Origin: JAJFUB01 sp964622325 | Lineage (GTDB): Bacteria > Armatimonadota > Zipacnadia > Zipacnadales > UBA11051 | Reading direction: 5' to 3' | NCBI GenBank assembly: GCA_964622325.1 | Contig: CAZUOJ010000008.1 | Span: forward strand, 9,068-73,067 | DNA: 64,000 nt | The notes under the pieces: model-generated | The model's input: the letters and a program-made list of their open reading frames with translations, nothing else | Told to the model about the DNA's origin: nothing | Databases searched by the model: none | Program-made: the position numbers and the translations under genes | Shown here: positions 9,601 to 18,430 of the stretch, piece by piece | How positions within the stretch are numbered: position 1 is the first letter of the stretch | Layout of the letters: every line of letters starts with the position of its first letter

Positions 9601-9851
9601 CTGTCAATCAGCCTTTAAAACAAAGCTATTATGATGTAATTGTGCTGGAGCCTGGGCCAGAGGGGACGATTGTCGGCACAACACAGGAGGGCAAGCCTGT
9701 CATTGTGTGTGGAGAATATGGCAAAGGGCGAGCTGTGCTATGTGGGCTGGGAATGGCCTTTAGCGCCGCAGACGATTCTGATTGTCCGCCCACAGAACAT
9801 GAGAAAAGCCTCCTGCTCAATATGATTCGCTGGAGCGCACGCCAGCTTTAG
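6645..9851 (+). CDS. Large secreted GH20/DUF4838-like glycosidase with ThuA-like C-terminal domain
   Basis: The 1068-residue precursor has a Sec signal peptide (residues 1-20, ending VYCASS). Residues 25-190 look like the GH20b/alpha-glucuronidase N-terminal domain (LVPLPKQIRIEG, IVLGLCNP, LITALAPQGLYYG). The central TIM-barrel-like part (205-520) has RGVWGGYAIPELEWMASLKMN and, near residue 325, WLSEDPGYCACEQC, a carboxylate-plus-cysteine motif like that in the DUF4838 protein at 54113. The last 190 residues (IGVLQGGYG, AARFVERGGGLIATHD, YGKGRAVLCGLG) resemble a glutamine-amidotransferase/ThuA-like fold often joined to sugar enzymes. AAGGAGAG precedes the ATG. It probably acts on extracellular glycans containing amino sugars or uronic acids; activity is not proven. 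Confidence 0.82.
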   Translation: MKAALALLCLLGSVSSVYCASSPVNENWLNYLVPLPKQIRIEGTLRLTAQDIVVRLSANATDIEQQAAQEIEKALFGEQMAQTTGEAAAPPARTSSTTKPKLEIVLGLCNPAGQFRGRKIPEAAALCHKRNAEQAYCIVPEGRSRLLITALAPQGLYYGAVTMSQLLEAVRHLATKQAASPQSASRAALLVPLVRIVDWPDLAERGVWGGYAIPELEWMASLKMNLIETHATLKIDEAGNGTASFEADLVTKGRKHALKVVPIITHLDQLHGSGIFSRYPQLRGVGPKAKLSESLQAVCFSQPLATKLLSDWATELARNPEITDICIWLSEDPGYCACEQCQKSNQFVLETRACIAAWRAARQINPRLKLRILLTQGSYKDNDKVLAEIPPDVNVTYYHGGLTYDSSREPMIYPLLEEYVKKGRWLGVYPQLTASWRIVCPFSSPQFVKFRMTEFVDKGLTCLCGYMTPNMRLWPFNVEAAAEWSWNAHGRTEREFALAWATRRGLSAPQKAAEWALTLGDVSWDVYGSRIPYSAFFGEAGNMIKNRQKPVLGKGMYRYFESEEKLQQSLRACEKAARLAQELQAPDLIAETQAVWGYVKMLDLLQRIAQQITADKPPTDAERQKLQDNLLALALAGEDVKAGLRAWAQACLPGRAIGGRFNDTLDVTDATVATVSESLKPFGVRNPLWPYIRKRVGGWKDEDFETKERITKIWEVTDYIFGPGEYRVELSHERGYFGITGYSVALTTIKAEQSAGTADSRFPEASALTLEMLTKIAEDTHTSIIGYSPREPVYVLKLTEYHPHARYFLVADIQGTRSSDKPPERRGCQGNVHLWKVRQPDEPIEQPPLLPMSDTEKARYGGPKFQTQGLHIGVLQGGYGSESLGQALRGQEGWEAQPVWLINDKNVQDCHVLIVTQPRAGSALSEAAAKAAARFVERGGGLIATHDAVGYRNCPALLPQIGRGVEHIRVAEWLMKAGHPLAAGLPVNQPLKQSYYDVIVLEPGPEGTIVGTTQEGKPVIVCGEYGKGRAVLCGLGMAFSAADDSDCPPTEHEKSLLLNMIRWSARQL

Positions 9852-9937
9852 CTGTGATCGCGAAGAGACCAAAGATATAGGATAGATACGACAAATTGGC
9901 CTTAATCGCGTAAATGATCAAAATAAGGAGGCCCGCT

Positions 9938-12784
9938 ATGCGCTGCGTCATGGGGCTTATTCTAGTGTTTTGGGGAGCAGGAATAATGCTGGCGGAAGCG
10001 CAGACGAAATATGAGATTGTGTTGCCGCATCTGACGCTACGCTGGGACGCCACAACAGGCCTGGAAGTTTCTGCTGAGGGACAGCTCTTGCTGACATTGC
10101 CTGTCTCGCCCGTTGTCGCTTATCCGCCGGGCTGGGCCTGGAGCTATGCCGCGGGCGTGGAGCACATCAGGGCCAGCCTGGAGAAAAAAGGCCGTCAGCA
10201 CATCCTTACAGTTGTGAGCGCCGATCCCAAGCTGCCGTGGCGGCAGACAATAGAAGCAGGGCCTGAAGATCGCTATGTGTTGCGCTACACATTTCGGCAG
10301 CTTGGCTGGGATGCGCCGATGAATTACGAAGTGTGTGCCGCGCGGCCCACGCCCCTTTTTGTGGGAGGAAGCTGGACAGCGAAGGGCCCTGGCGGCGAGC
10401 GCCGCGGCGTGATTCCTCTGCAGTTTGCGGGACAAAGCAATCCTTTCGTGGAGGCGACAGAAGCGGAATTTTCTTTCTTGTCAGGCCGTTTAGCTTTTAA
10501 AGCCACAGCGGGCTTGACGCTCTATGATTACAAAGAGCGGCAGCATTTCTGGCTTGGGCGTGACGGCCCGCTGCCCCGCGGCCAGGAACAAAGCTGGGCC
10601 GTGGAATTTCGCTATGCGCCACAGCCCTTTGTTATCCAGGGCGTGGAAATCTCACGCGTGCAATTGCCATTGCAGCCGACAAGCGACACAGCGGAATTGA
10701 ATATGCAAGTGCGTCGTGTGGGCGAGGAAGGGCCTCAGAATATCACAATTTTGTGGGGGGGAGCGCGGCAAGCTGGCGCCGCGCAGGCGCAAGCAGATGT
10801 TCAGTTGCGTCCGCAGCCGCAATCTGTGCGGCTGGCTGTATCAGCACTAGAGCCCGGCGTACATAGCCTGGGCTTCACGCTGAAGGCGGGCGCAAATGTT
10901 CTTTATGAATCGCCCGCTTTTAATATCACAATTCCGCGCTTGCTTGTGGCAAAAGCCAATCGCGTGCCGCTCACGCCCCAAGACAAGGCGGCTTTGCTCG
11001 TATGGGCAGATCCCAAAGCGGGCGACAGCTTGATGCTACGCGTAGAAAAGGAAGGAGGCGGAAGTTTATATCAGGGGCCAATCAGTGCCGGAGCTGAGGC
11101 CCCAATTCCGTTGGATCCAGCGCAGCTGCCCCTGGGGCGTGTTCCCTTGAAATTGACATTGCTGAGGCAGGGGCAACGAATTGGAAACGCTTCCTGTGTG
11201 CTGTGGCTGGCGAAAGCGCCCGCGCCTGCCAATGCTGTTGTTATTGACAATCGGAGCCGCACATTGCTCGTAGAGGGGCTGCCGTTTTGCCCGCAATCGT
11301 GTTACACAGATTTGAATTCTGTGGATGATGTGATAGAAACAGAGCCCGTATTTGGCTTTAACACGATTGCTCCCTATCTGAGCGTTAATTTCGCCGAAAG
11401 AAGCAGGCCCGAATATCGAGAGCGAGTGCAGCGAATGATGGATCGCTGTGCGCAAGTCGGGCTCAAAGTGCATTTGTGCCTCAATGGCATAGCGCGGCCG
11501 CCGCATACAGAAGAAAAATGGCAGGCGCTGAAAGAGGAGATTGAGGCTTTCCGGAATCATCCAGCCTTGCTCGCCTATTATCTGGCGGACGAGCCCGAGC
11601 TGGGCTCTGCCAGCCCTCAAGATTGCGAGCTGGCTTATAATAAGATAAAGGAATGGGATCCCTGGCATCCTGTGACGATTGTGTTTTGCATTCCAAGCGC
11701 AGCGGCCCGTTATGCGCGGGCGATGGACATCTGTATGACGGATCCCTATCCGATCCCCCACAGCTCTGTGACACGCGTTAAAGAATATTGCGAACGCATT
11801 AATCAGGATTTGGGGGAGATGTTGCCTTTATGGGTTGTGCCGCAGGCTTTTGGGGGAGGCGAAGCCTGGAGGCGTGAGCCGTCGCGGCAAGAAGAGCGCG
11901 TGATGACATATCTTGCGCTCATTTATGGGGCGACAGGGATACAATATTTTATTCGCCGTGTGCCAGCAGGCAATCCGACATCGCCAGATTTGTGGAGCGA
12001 ATGTCGGCGGCTTATGCTGGAGCTGGCGCAATTGACGCCCGCTTTGGCCGGAGAGCGCCTCATGCTGCCAGACGCCTTGCCGCCAGAAATCCACGCAGCG
12101 TGTTTTAAGGAAAGAGGCGCGCTGACAGTGCTCGTGGCCAATGTAACGAAACAGCCAGGGACGCTCGAATTAAAGTTGCCCACAAATTGGACAGGACAGG
12201 CGGAAGTGCTGTTTGAAAATCGTACAGCGGCTGTCCGGCAAGGGAGGCTCACAGATTTCATTGAAGGGATGGGGACGCGCGCGTATCGACTCCAGATAGA
12301 AGCGCCGCCTGCAGATATAGCCCGGCTGCATCCAAAGAATTTAATCGTCAATCCGAGCTTTGAGGAGGCGGCCAATGTCGGAACGCCCGATGGCAGCTAT
12401 TTATCCTATTATGGCGCTGATAAGGCGGCTACATGGTTCGTGGATCCCCGCACAGCCGTACATGGGCGGCAATCGCTGCGCCTGCACACGCCTGTAGAAG
12501 GCAAGGGCTTAGCCGTTCAGCCTTTCCCTGTGAAATTGACGCCGGGGCAAAAATATGCGCTTTCTGTATGGGCAAAGGGCGCGCAAGAAGGGCAGAAATT
12601 CCGGCTGACAATAGACAGCATTACGCTTGAACAAGGCACACATGAGCTCACAACACAATGGCGTGAATATCGGATGGAATTCACGGCTTCCGACAAAGCC
12701 AAAAATCGAATGAGTCCAGTGCTGCGCTTGCTCAGCGCGGGAAGCGCTCATTTTGATCTTTTGCAACTTGTGCCCTTAGATTAA
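9938..12784 (+). CDS. Large secreted glycoside-hydrolase-like protein with C-terminal carbohydrate-binding domain
   Basis: This is a 948-residue precursor. The start at 9938 has AAGGAGG six bases upstream, better than the in-frame ATG at 9914. A signal peptide covers residues 1-22 (LILVFWGAGIMLAEAQ). Residues 25-430 are beta-rich, with no catalytic motif that I recognise. Residues 435-720 look like a clan-A TIM barrel: LAYYLADEPELG near 545 supplies an acidic pair at the position of a catalytic acid, followed by MTDPYPIPHS and TYLALIYGATGIQYF. Residues 800-948 (LIVNPSFEEA, GRQSLRLHTP, LSVWAKGAQEG) resemble a CBM4/9-type sandwich. It starts 86 bases after the previous glycosidase-like gene and is probably co-transcribed with it. 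The substrate is unknown. Confidence 0.82.
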   Translation: MRCVMGLILVFWGAGIMLAEAQTKYEIVLPHLTLRWDATTGLEVSAEGQLLLTLPVSPVVAYPPGWAWSYAAGVEHIRASLEKKGRQHILTVVSADPKLPWRQTIEAGPEDRYVLRYTFRQLGWDAPMNYEVCAARPTPLFVGGSWTAKGPGGERRGVIPLQFAGQSNPFVEATEAEFSFLSGRLAFKATAGLTLYDYKERQHFWLGRDGPLPRGQEQSWAVEFRYAPQPFVIQGVEISRVQLPLQPTSDTAELNMQVRRVGEEGPQNITILWGGARQAGAAQAQADVQLRPQPQSVRLAVSALEPGVHSLGFTLKAGANVLYESPAFNITIPRLLVAKANRVPLTPQDKAALLVWADPKAGDSLMLRVEKEGGGSLYQGPISAGAEAPIPLDPAQLPLGRVPLKLTLLRQGQRIGNASCVLWLAKAPAPANAVVIDNRSRTLLVEGLPFCPQSCYTDLNSVDDVIETEPVFGFNTIAPYLSVNFAERSRPEYRERVQRMMDRCAQVGLKVHLCLNGIARPPHTEEKWQALKEEIEAFRNHPALLAYYLADEPELGSASPQDCELAYNKIKEWDPWHPVTIVFCIPSAAARYARAMDICMTDPYPIPHSSVTRVKEYCERINQDLGEMLPLWVVPQAFGGGEAWRREPSRQEERVMTYLALIYGATGIQYFIRRVPAGNPTSPDLWSECRRLMLELAQLTPALAGERLMLPDALPPEIHAACFKERGALTVLVANVTKQPGTLELKLPTNWTGQAEVLFENRTAAVRQGRLTDFIEGMGTRAYRLQIEAPPADIARLHPKNLIVNPSFEEAANVGTPDGSYLSYYGADKAATWFVDPRTAVHGRQSLRLHTPVEGKGLAVQPFPVKLTPGQKYALSVWAKGAQEGQKFRLTIDSITLEQGTHELTTQWREYRMEFTASDKAKNRMSPVLRLLSAGSAHFDLLQLVPLD

Positions 12785-12881
12785 GCAAAATCCTCTGGGA
12801 AGCTTTTCCGTGTGATATGAAAAGAAGATGTGAGGAAGAAATCTCCGGGAACAATAATGGCCAGGGAAATCAGCAAGCACA

Positions 12882-13166
12882 ATGCTTAAAAGATGGCAAC
12901 GCTTCAGCAAGCACTGTAAACAGCACATACGCTTATATCAGCTTGTGGCGCGGCATCCGCGCACGCCCCGCGTGGCGAAATGGCTATTGGCGGCAGCTAT
13001 AGGCTACATAATGCTCCCCTTTGATGTCATTCCAGATTGTATTCCCATTTTGGGAGCGCTGGACGATTTGCTGATTGTGCCTTTAATTATCTGGGGCGCC
13101 TGGCGCCTGATTCCCCGCGATGTGATTGAAGAATGTACACGCGATATGCAATCTGAGGCGGATTAA
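12882..13166 (+). CDS. YkvA/DUF1232 family small membrane protein
   Basis: This 94-residue protein has the DUF1232 signature GYIMLPFDVIPDCIPILGALDDLL, split here as a hydrophobic segment (residues 38-50), the motif LPFDVIPD and a second hydrophobic segment (60-78). Family members are small inner-membrane proteins of unknown role. It stands alone between the glycosidase pair and uvrA. No strong ribosome site precedes it, and the start is the first Met before the conserved basic N-terminus. Confidence 0.85.
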   Translation: MLKRWQRFSKHCKQHIRLYQLVARHPRTPRVAKWLLAAAIGYIMLPFDVIPDCIPILGALDDLLIVPLIIWGAWRLIPRDVIEECTRDMQSEAD

Positions 13167-13287
13167 GCGTTTTGAGAAATCATACGCAGGAGATTTCCAT
13201 ATCCCTAAAATATGCTGATTAAATTGTTATTTGTATTTCTCCGACTAGTGATAATTCTGTCTCCCCATCTAGGATATAAGCCTCTCA

Positions 13288-13317
13288 TTGTCGAGCGAAG
13301 CCCTAAAGTGCTATACT
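13288..13317 (+). promoter_or_regulatory. Candidate promoter of uvrA, possibly giving a leaderless transcript
   Basis: TTGTCG (13288-13293), an 18-base spacer and TATACT (13312-13317) form a sigma-70-like promoter. The -10 box ends only eight bases before the uvrA ATG at 13326, and no Shine-Dalgarno sequence lies between them. Transcription would start at or next to the start codon. Confidence 0.5.
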
Positions 13318-13325
13318 AGAATGCT

Positions 13326-16157
13326 ATGTCTGACGATTGGATTCGCATTTACGGCGCGCGAGAACATAATCTGCGTGATTTGACTTTAGAGCTGCCGCGC
13401 CACAAATTAATTGTTTTTTGCGGCGTCAGCGGCTCGGGCAAATCGTCGCTGGCGTTTGATACCATTTATGCGGAGGGCCAGCGAAGATATGTGGAGTCGC
13501 TATCGGCACATGCGCGCCAGCTCTTAGGGATGATGCAACGGCCGGCTGTAGATCATATCGAAGGGCTGTCGCCCGCCATTGCCATAGATCAACGCAGCGC
13601 CAGCGCCAATCCTCGTTCCACAGTCGCCACGCTCAGCGAAATTTATGATTATCTGCGCGTGTTATTCGCCCGTGCCGGGGAGCCGCATTGCTACAAATGT
13701 GGCCTTCCTGTCTTTGCTTATACGCCCCAAATGATTGTGGACAAAATAATGGCGTTTGGCGAAAACACGCTCGTGCTCATTTTGGCGCCAGTTAAGCGCG
13801 CGCCCGGCGAATCGTGGATGCAAATTTTAAAGGAAATTCGACGGGCAGGCTTTGCGCGCATCCGTTTGGACGGGGAAATTGTTTCTTTAGATCAGCCTCT
13901 TGATTTGGGCGATGAGGAGCATGCTTTAGAAGTTGTTGTGGATCGCATTACATTGCGTGCAGGCACACGGGCGCGGCTGGCCGATTCTGTGGAAACAGCG
14001 TTAGCCTTCAGCGGCGGCTTTGTGATTGTGGCCGCAGAAGAAGGCGACGAGCAGCGTTATTCCACGCATTATGCCTGTCCCCAATGCAGCACGCCGATAG
14101 GGGAATTAACGCCCCAGCTATTTTCGTTCAACAATCCGCAGGGAATGTGTCCTACATGTAGCGGCCTGGGCTACATTCGCGATATGGATCCCAATCGTTT
14201 CATCGCCGATCCGACGAAATCCATTTTACAGGGCGCTTTAGAGCCTTATGGCGATGTCAAAAGCGGCCGGCTGCGCCAGATATTGACGGATCTGGCCCGA
14301 CATTATCAATTTGATTTGGATACGCCCTGGCAGGAATTGCCGCGCCATATCCAGGAAGTGATTTTGTTTGGCTCAGACGACGAAAAAATCACTTTTACAT
14401 ACGAAACAGTGCAGGGACGCACCATTACATACAAAAAGCCTTTTGCCGGGCTTGTCAGCGCGAGTCGACGACGCTATCACACAAGCGAATCGGAAAATGA
14501 GCGGCAATATCTGGAGCGCTATGTGGCCGAATTGCCCTGTCCGGATTGTGAAGGCGCGCGTTTGCGTCCGGAAGCATTAGCTGTGACATTTGCCGGGAAA
14601 AACATCGCCGAATTGACACGGCTAAATGTGTCATCTGCGTTGCGTTTTTTTCAACAGATAGCTTTGTCAGCGCGGCAAAGCCTAATTGCGGAGGCGGCCC
14701 TAAAAGAGATCGTGGCGCGACTGCAATTTATGCAGGATGTAGGGCTGGGCTACATCAGCCTGGATCGGGCGGCAGCGACACTGTCTGGCGGCGAAGCACA
14801 ACGGATCCGCCTCGCCACACAAATTGGCTCAGGCCTGGCCGGCGTTATTTACATTCTGGATGAGCCCAGCATTGGCCTGCATCCCCGGGATCAGGAAAAA
14901 TTGCTGGAGACGCTTTTTCGTTTACGCGATTTGGGCAATACGCTTATTGTTGTGGAACATGATGAAATGACAATTCGGCGGGCCGATTATGTCGTGGAAT
15001 TTGGCCCGGGAGCTGGCATTCAGGGCGGGCAGATTGTCTATGCGGGGGATGTGCAGGGGATGCTCCAGGCGCCTGCTTCGCTCACAGGGCAATATCTGAA
15101 TGGCACACGCGCCATTGCTGTGCCCACATATCGCCGCAAGCCGAAAGGCCCTTATCTGGAAATTAAAGGCGCCTGCGAACATAATTTGCAGCATATTGAT
15201 GTGAAAATTCCGCTGGGGCTATTCGTATGCATCACAGGGGTTTCGGGCAGCGGCAAGAGCACGCTTGTGCATGATGTTCTGTATAAGGCGCTGCGCCGGC
15301 GGCTGCATCGCAGCCAGGAGCTGCCCGGAAAACATGAGGCCATAAAAGGCGTGGAATATCTGGACAAAATTATTAATATTGATCAAAGCCCCATTGGCCG
15401 AACGCCGCGCTCTAATCCGGCCACATATGTACAGGTCTTTGGCCCTATTCGGGAGCTTTTTGCGGCTACGCCTGAAGCCCAAATCCGCGGCTATAAAGCC
15501 AGCCGTTTTAGCTTCAATGTCCGCGGCGGCCGCTGTGAGCTGTGTCAGGGCGAAGGCACTGTGCGCGTGGAAATGCATTTTCTGCCGCCTGTGTATATCC
15601 CCTGCGAGCAGTGCGGCGGCACACGCTATAATCGTGAGACATTGCAAATCCGCTATAAAGGCAAGAACATTGCGGAAGTTTTGGACATGACAGTTGCCGA
15701 AGCGCTGGAACATTTTGAAAATGTGCCGTCGATAGCGCGGATTTTGCGGATGTTGCGGGATGTCGGACTGGATTACATAAAGCTGGGGCAATCCGCCACG
15801 ACATTGTCAGGCGGCGAGGCGCAGCGATTGAAATTAGCGCGTGAATTAGCGCGCGTGGGCACAGGCCGCACACTGTATGTGCTGGATGAGCCCACGACGG
15901 GCCTGCATTTTGCGGATGTGGAGAAGCTTTTGGGCGTGCTGGAGCGGCTAGTGGAGGCGGGCAACACTGTCATTGTCATTGAACACAATTTAGATGTCAT
16001 CAAAACAGCAGATTGGATTATAGATTTGGGGCCGGAAGGCGGGGAGGGAGGAGGAAGGATAGTGGCTGAGGGGCCCCCCGAACAAATCGCTCAAATAAAG
16101 GCATCGTATACGGGAAGATATTTGCAGCGACTTTTGGCGCCTGCGAAGAAGCCTTAA
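13326..16157 (+). CDS. uvrA: Excinuclease ABC subunit A
   Basis: This 943-residue protein is the DNA-damage sensor ATPase of nucleotide excision repair, working with UvrB and UvrC in the cytoplasm. Two ABC modules are present. Walker A is GVSGSGKSS (residues 33-41) in the first and GVSGSGKST near residue 640 in the second. Each module has an LSGGEAQR signature and a DEPSIGLH or DEPTTGLH Walker B. Zinc-finger cysteines occur near 250-280 (CPQC and CPTC) and 737-765 (CELC and CEQC). The length is normal and no lesion is seen. A near-leaderless promoter is proposed just upstream. Two glycosyltransferase genes follow closely and may be co-transcribed. uvrB and uvrC are not in the window. Confidence 0.98.
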   Translation: MSDDWIRIYGAREHNLRDLTLELPRHKLIVFCGVSGSGKSSLAFDTIYAEGQRRYVESLSAHARQLLGMMQRPAVDHIEGLSPAIAIDQRSASANPRSTVATLSEIYDYLRVLFARAGEPHCYKCGLPVFAYTPQMIVDKIMAFGENTLVLILAPVKRAPGESWMQILKEIRRAGFARIRLDGEIVSLDQPLDLGDEEHALEVVVDRITLRAGTRARLADSVETALAFSGGFVIVAAEEGDEQRYSTHYACPQCSTPIGELTPQLFSFNNPQGMCPTCSGLGYIRDMDPNRFIADPTKSILQGALEPYGDVKSGRLRQILTDLARHYQFDLDTPWQELPRHIQEVILFGSDDEKITFTYETVQGRTITYKKPFAGLVSASRRRYHTSESENERQYLERYVAELPCPDCEGARLRPEALAVTFAGKNIAELTRLNVSSALRFFQQIALSARQSLIAEAALKEIVARLQFMQDVGLGYISLDRAAATLSGGEAQRIRLATQIGSGLAGVIYILDEPSIGLHPRDQEKLLETLFRLRDLGNTLIVVEHDEMTIRRADYVVEFGPGAGIQGGQIVYAGDVQGMLQAPASLTGQYLNGTRAIAVPTYRRKPKGPYLEIKGACEHNLQHIDVKIPLGLFVCITGVSGSGKSTLVHDVLYKALRRRLHRSQELPGKHEAIKGVEYLDKIINIDQSPIGRTPRSNPATYVQVFGPIRELFAATPEAQIRGYKASRFSFNVRGGRCELCQGEGTVRVEMHFLPPVYIPCEQCGGTRYNRETLQIRYKGKNIAEVLDMTVAEALEHFENVPSIARILRMLRDVGLDYIKLGQSATTLSGGEAQRLKLARELARVGTGRTLYVLDEPTTGLHFADVEKLLGVLERLVEAGNTVIVIEHNLDVIKTADWIIDLGPEGGEGGGRIVAEGPPEQIAQIKASYTGRYLQRLLAPAKKP

Positions 16158-16207
16158 GCATGCCCACATATCTCCTTCGTCTTAAATTAGCCGCAGGGCA
16201 GGCAAAA

Positions 16208-17143
16208 ATGTCTGATTTGCGCGTGACAACGCTCATCCCCAGTTATGGCCGGCCACAAAGTTTGCAGCGCTGTTTGGCCGGGCTTTTCCAGATGGAGCGG
16301 CCTCCGGATGAGATTATTGTGATCTGCCGCGATCACGATATCGAAACGCAAGCTGTGGCCAAAGGATTTCCTTCTGTGCAAACGGCGTATGTCAGCCGCC
16401 CCGGACAAATTGCCGCTATTAATGCGGGGCTGCCTCTGGCAAGAGGAGATATTGTCAGCTTTTTGGACGATGATTGCGTGCCACGCACGGATTGGCTCTT
16501 TCGCTTGCTCTCACATTATGCCAATCCCCGCGTGGGGGGCGTGGGCGGACGCGATGTTGTGGGCGGGCCCGAGGCCCCAGAGGCGCCTTTTGCAAAAGCT
16601 GTGGGCGTCATTACATGTTATGGCCGCATTATTGGGAATCATCATTGTCCCACAACGCCCCAGCCGCGCGTTGTGACGCATCTAAAAGGCGCAAACATGT
16701 CGTTTCGCCGTGTGTTGTTATCGGCTTTTGATGAACGGATTCGTGGGCCGCATTTCAATGATACGGAGATTTCTTTGCGAGTGCGCAAACAAGGCTATTG
16801 GCTTATTTATGATCCTTTGGCGATTGTCGATCATTATCCGGCTCCCCGGCTGGAGGGGCCGGGAGGCCGCGACAGCAGCGATCCCAAATTAGCTTATCTG
16901 GATGCTCATGATCGGATGTATGTGCTGCTCAAGCATTTGCCCTGGCTATGCAAGCCGCTGGCGGCTGCTTTTCAATTATTGATAGGGACAAGACGCCAGC
17001 CGGGCTTACTGTCAGGCATTTTTGTAGGCTGGCACACGCCGCGGCAAACAATCCATCTGATGAAAGCATGTTTATCCGGCAGCCTGGCTGGCGTAGCCAC
17101 GGCCTGCCGATATGCCGCCGAAGAAATTTGGCAATGCTTCTGA
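16208..17143 (+). CDS. Family 2 glycosyltransferase
   Basis: This 311-residue GT-A fold protein begins VTTLIPSYGRPQSLQRCL, continues with GQIAAINAGLPLARGD, and has the metal and nucleotide-sugar motif FLDDDCVP near residues 85-92. The acceptor-side segment GANMSFRR and an FNDTEISLRVRKQGY region are also typical. It transfers a sugar from a nucleotide donor, probably to an envelope polysaccharide or lipid. The start at 16208 places the first strand where the family usually begins; an in-frame ATG at 16160, two bases after the uvrA stop, is possible but has no ribosome site. The next gene is a GT4 enzyme only 13 bases on, so the two probably act on the same glycan. Confidence 0.88.
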   Translation: MSDLRVTTLIPSYGRPQSLQRCLAGLFQMERPPDEIIVICRDHDIETQAVAKGFPSVQTAYVSRPGQIAAINAGLPLARGDIVSFLDDDCVPRTDWLFRLLSHYANPRVGGVGGRDVVGGPEAPEAPFAKAVGVITCYGRIIGNHHCPTTPQPRVVTHLKGANMSFRRVLLSAFDERIRGPHFNDTEISLRVRKQGYWLIYDPLAIVDHYPAPRLEGPGGRDSSDPKLAYLDAHDRMYVLLKHLPWLCKPLAAAFQLLIGTRRQPGLLSGIFVGWHTPRQTIHLMKACLSGSLAGVATACRYAAEEIWQCF

Positions 17144-17156
17144 GCTTTTCTTGACA

Positions 17157-18311
17157 ATGAAAATAGCCATCATTGTGGAAGATGTGAATCGTACAGGCGG
17201 GCAGGAACGCGTCATTGCCGAGCTTGTGTCGCGTTTGGCCTGGCGACACGAAATTCATTTGTTTTGCTTTAGCGCCACAGATATTCCCTCCAATGTCATT
17301 GTGCATCATCTCTTTCCTCCGCCGCTTCGTTATTTTATCGTGCGTTCGCTGTGGATAATTGCTGCCTCATGGCTGGCGGTGCGCCCGCGTCAATATGATA
17401 TTGTGCTCTCTCAAGGCGGCAATGCCGTGCATCAAACGCATGCGCTCGTGCATGATTGCCTGGCGCGGCGCTGGGAGCTCACGCGAAAGCTTTATTGGCG
17501 CATGCAGCCTCCGCCCCTATGGAAAAAGCTTATACAGGGCTTATGGTTCTATCTTGTGGCCCGGCTGGAAGGGCGCGCAGTGAAGCGTTGTCAAAACGGA
17601 AAATTAATCGCTGTCTCGCACAAGCTGGCAGAGCTTTTAAGCCAATATCATGATGTGCCGCGGGAAGCCATCATCGTCTGCGAAAATGGCGTGGATCACA
17701 ATGTATTTCATCCGCATCTCCAAGCGCCCTCACGACAACACATTCGTCAACAGCTCGGAATGCGGGAAGAGGATATGCTGGCGCTTTTTCTGGGGGGAAG
17801 ATGGCTGGAAAAGGGCGTATCTTATTGCGTAGAGGCTTTGTGTTATGCTGACGCGAATGTGCATTTGTGTGTGGCGGGACGTGACGAGCCCCACGCTTTG
17901 CAACGCCTGGCAGAGAAATTAGGCGTCGCACAGCGGCTTCATTTTCTGCCGCCTACGCCTAGGCCCTGGGATTATTATCACGCGGCTGATGTTTTTGTCT
18001 TTCCCAGTCATATAGAGGGATTTGGGCTTGTGGCTGTCGAAGCGGCAGCGTGTGGCTTGCCTGTCTTGATGACGCCAGTGGGCGTGGCGGAAAGACTCAT
18101 TGAGGATGGAGTCAGCGGCTTTTTGATTTCCCATGAGCCGTCTGAAATTGCGGCGCGGCTCAATCTTCTGGCACGTAATCCAGAATTGCGACGGCGCATG
18201 AGCGTTGCGGCCCATCACGCCTCCAGGCGCTTTTCCTGGGATCGCCAGGCAAAGGAATTAGAGGAAGCGCTTATCAAGAGCCTGTCAGCAGATATCGAAA
18301 GCCCAAGATAA
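17157..18311 (+). CDS. Family 4 glycosyltransferase
   Basis: This 384-residue GT-B fold protein starts MKIAIIVEDVNRTGGQERVIAEL, an N-terminal acceptor-domain pattern. It carries the GT4 donor-site E-x7-E motif in HIEGFGLVAVEAAACGLPVL near residues 285-305, and GRWLEKGV near 215. It retains the donor anomeric configuration and is probably involved in envelope or lipopolysaccharide core sugar assembly (the pattern recalls WaaG-like enzymes; inference only). The start at 17157 is preferred over an upstream in-frame ATG at 17112 that would overlap the GT2 gene. It follows GT2 by 13 bases and is the last gene of the group. Confidence 0.9.
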   Translation: MKIAIIVEDVNRTGGQERVIAELVSRLAWRHEIHLFCFSATDIPSNVIVHHLFPPPLRYFIVRSLWIIAASWLAVRPRQYDIVLSQGGNAVHQTHALVHDCLARRWELTRKLYWRMQPPPLWKKLIQGLWFYLVARLEGRAVKRCQNGKLIAVSHKLAELLSQYHDVPREAIIVCENGVDHNVFHPHLQAPSRQHIRQQLGMREEDMLALFLGGRWLEKGVSYCVEALCYADANVHLCVAGRDEPHALQRLAEKLGVAQRLHFLPPTPRPWDYYHAADVFVFPSHIEGFGLVAVEAAACGLPVLMTPVGVAERLIEDGVSGFLISHEPSEIAARLNLLARNPELRRRMSVAAHHASRRFSWDRQAKELEEALIKSLSADIESPR

Positions 18312-18430
18312 CAAGCTATATCGCTTTTTGCTTTGGAAGCTTAAGCGTTTGAGATCTGGGCTGATGAAGGATAATGATGAATAAGGGATTGATATTTTTT
18401 GTTTTTTAAAAATAAGCCCAAAAAGCGAGT

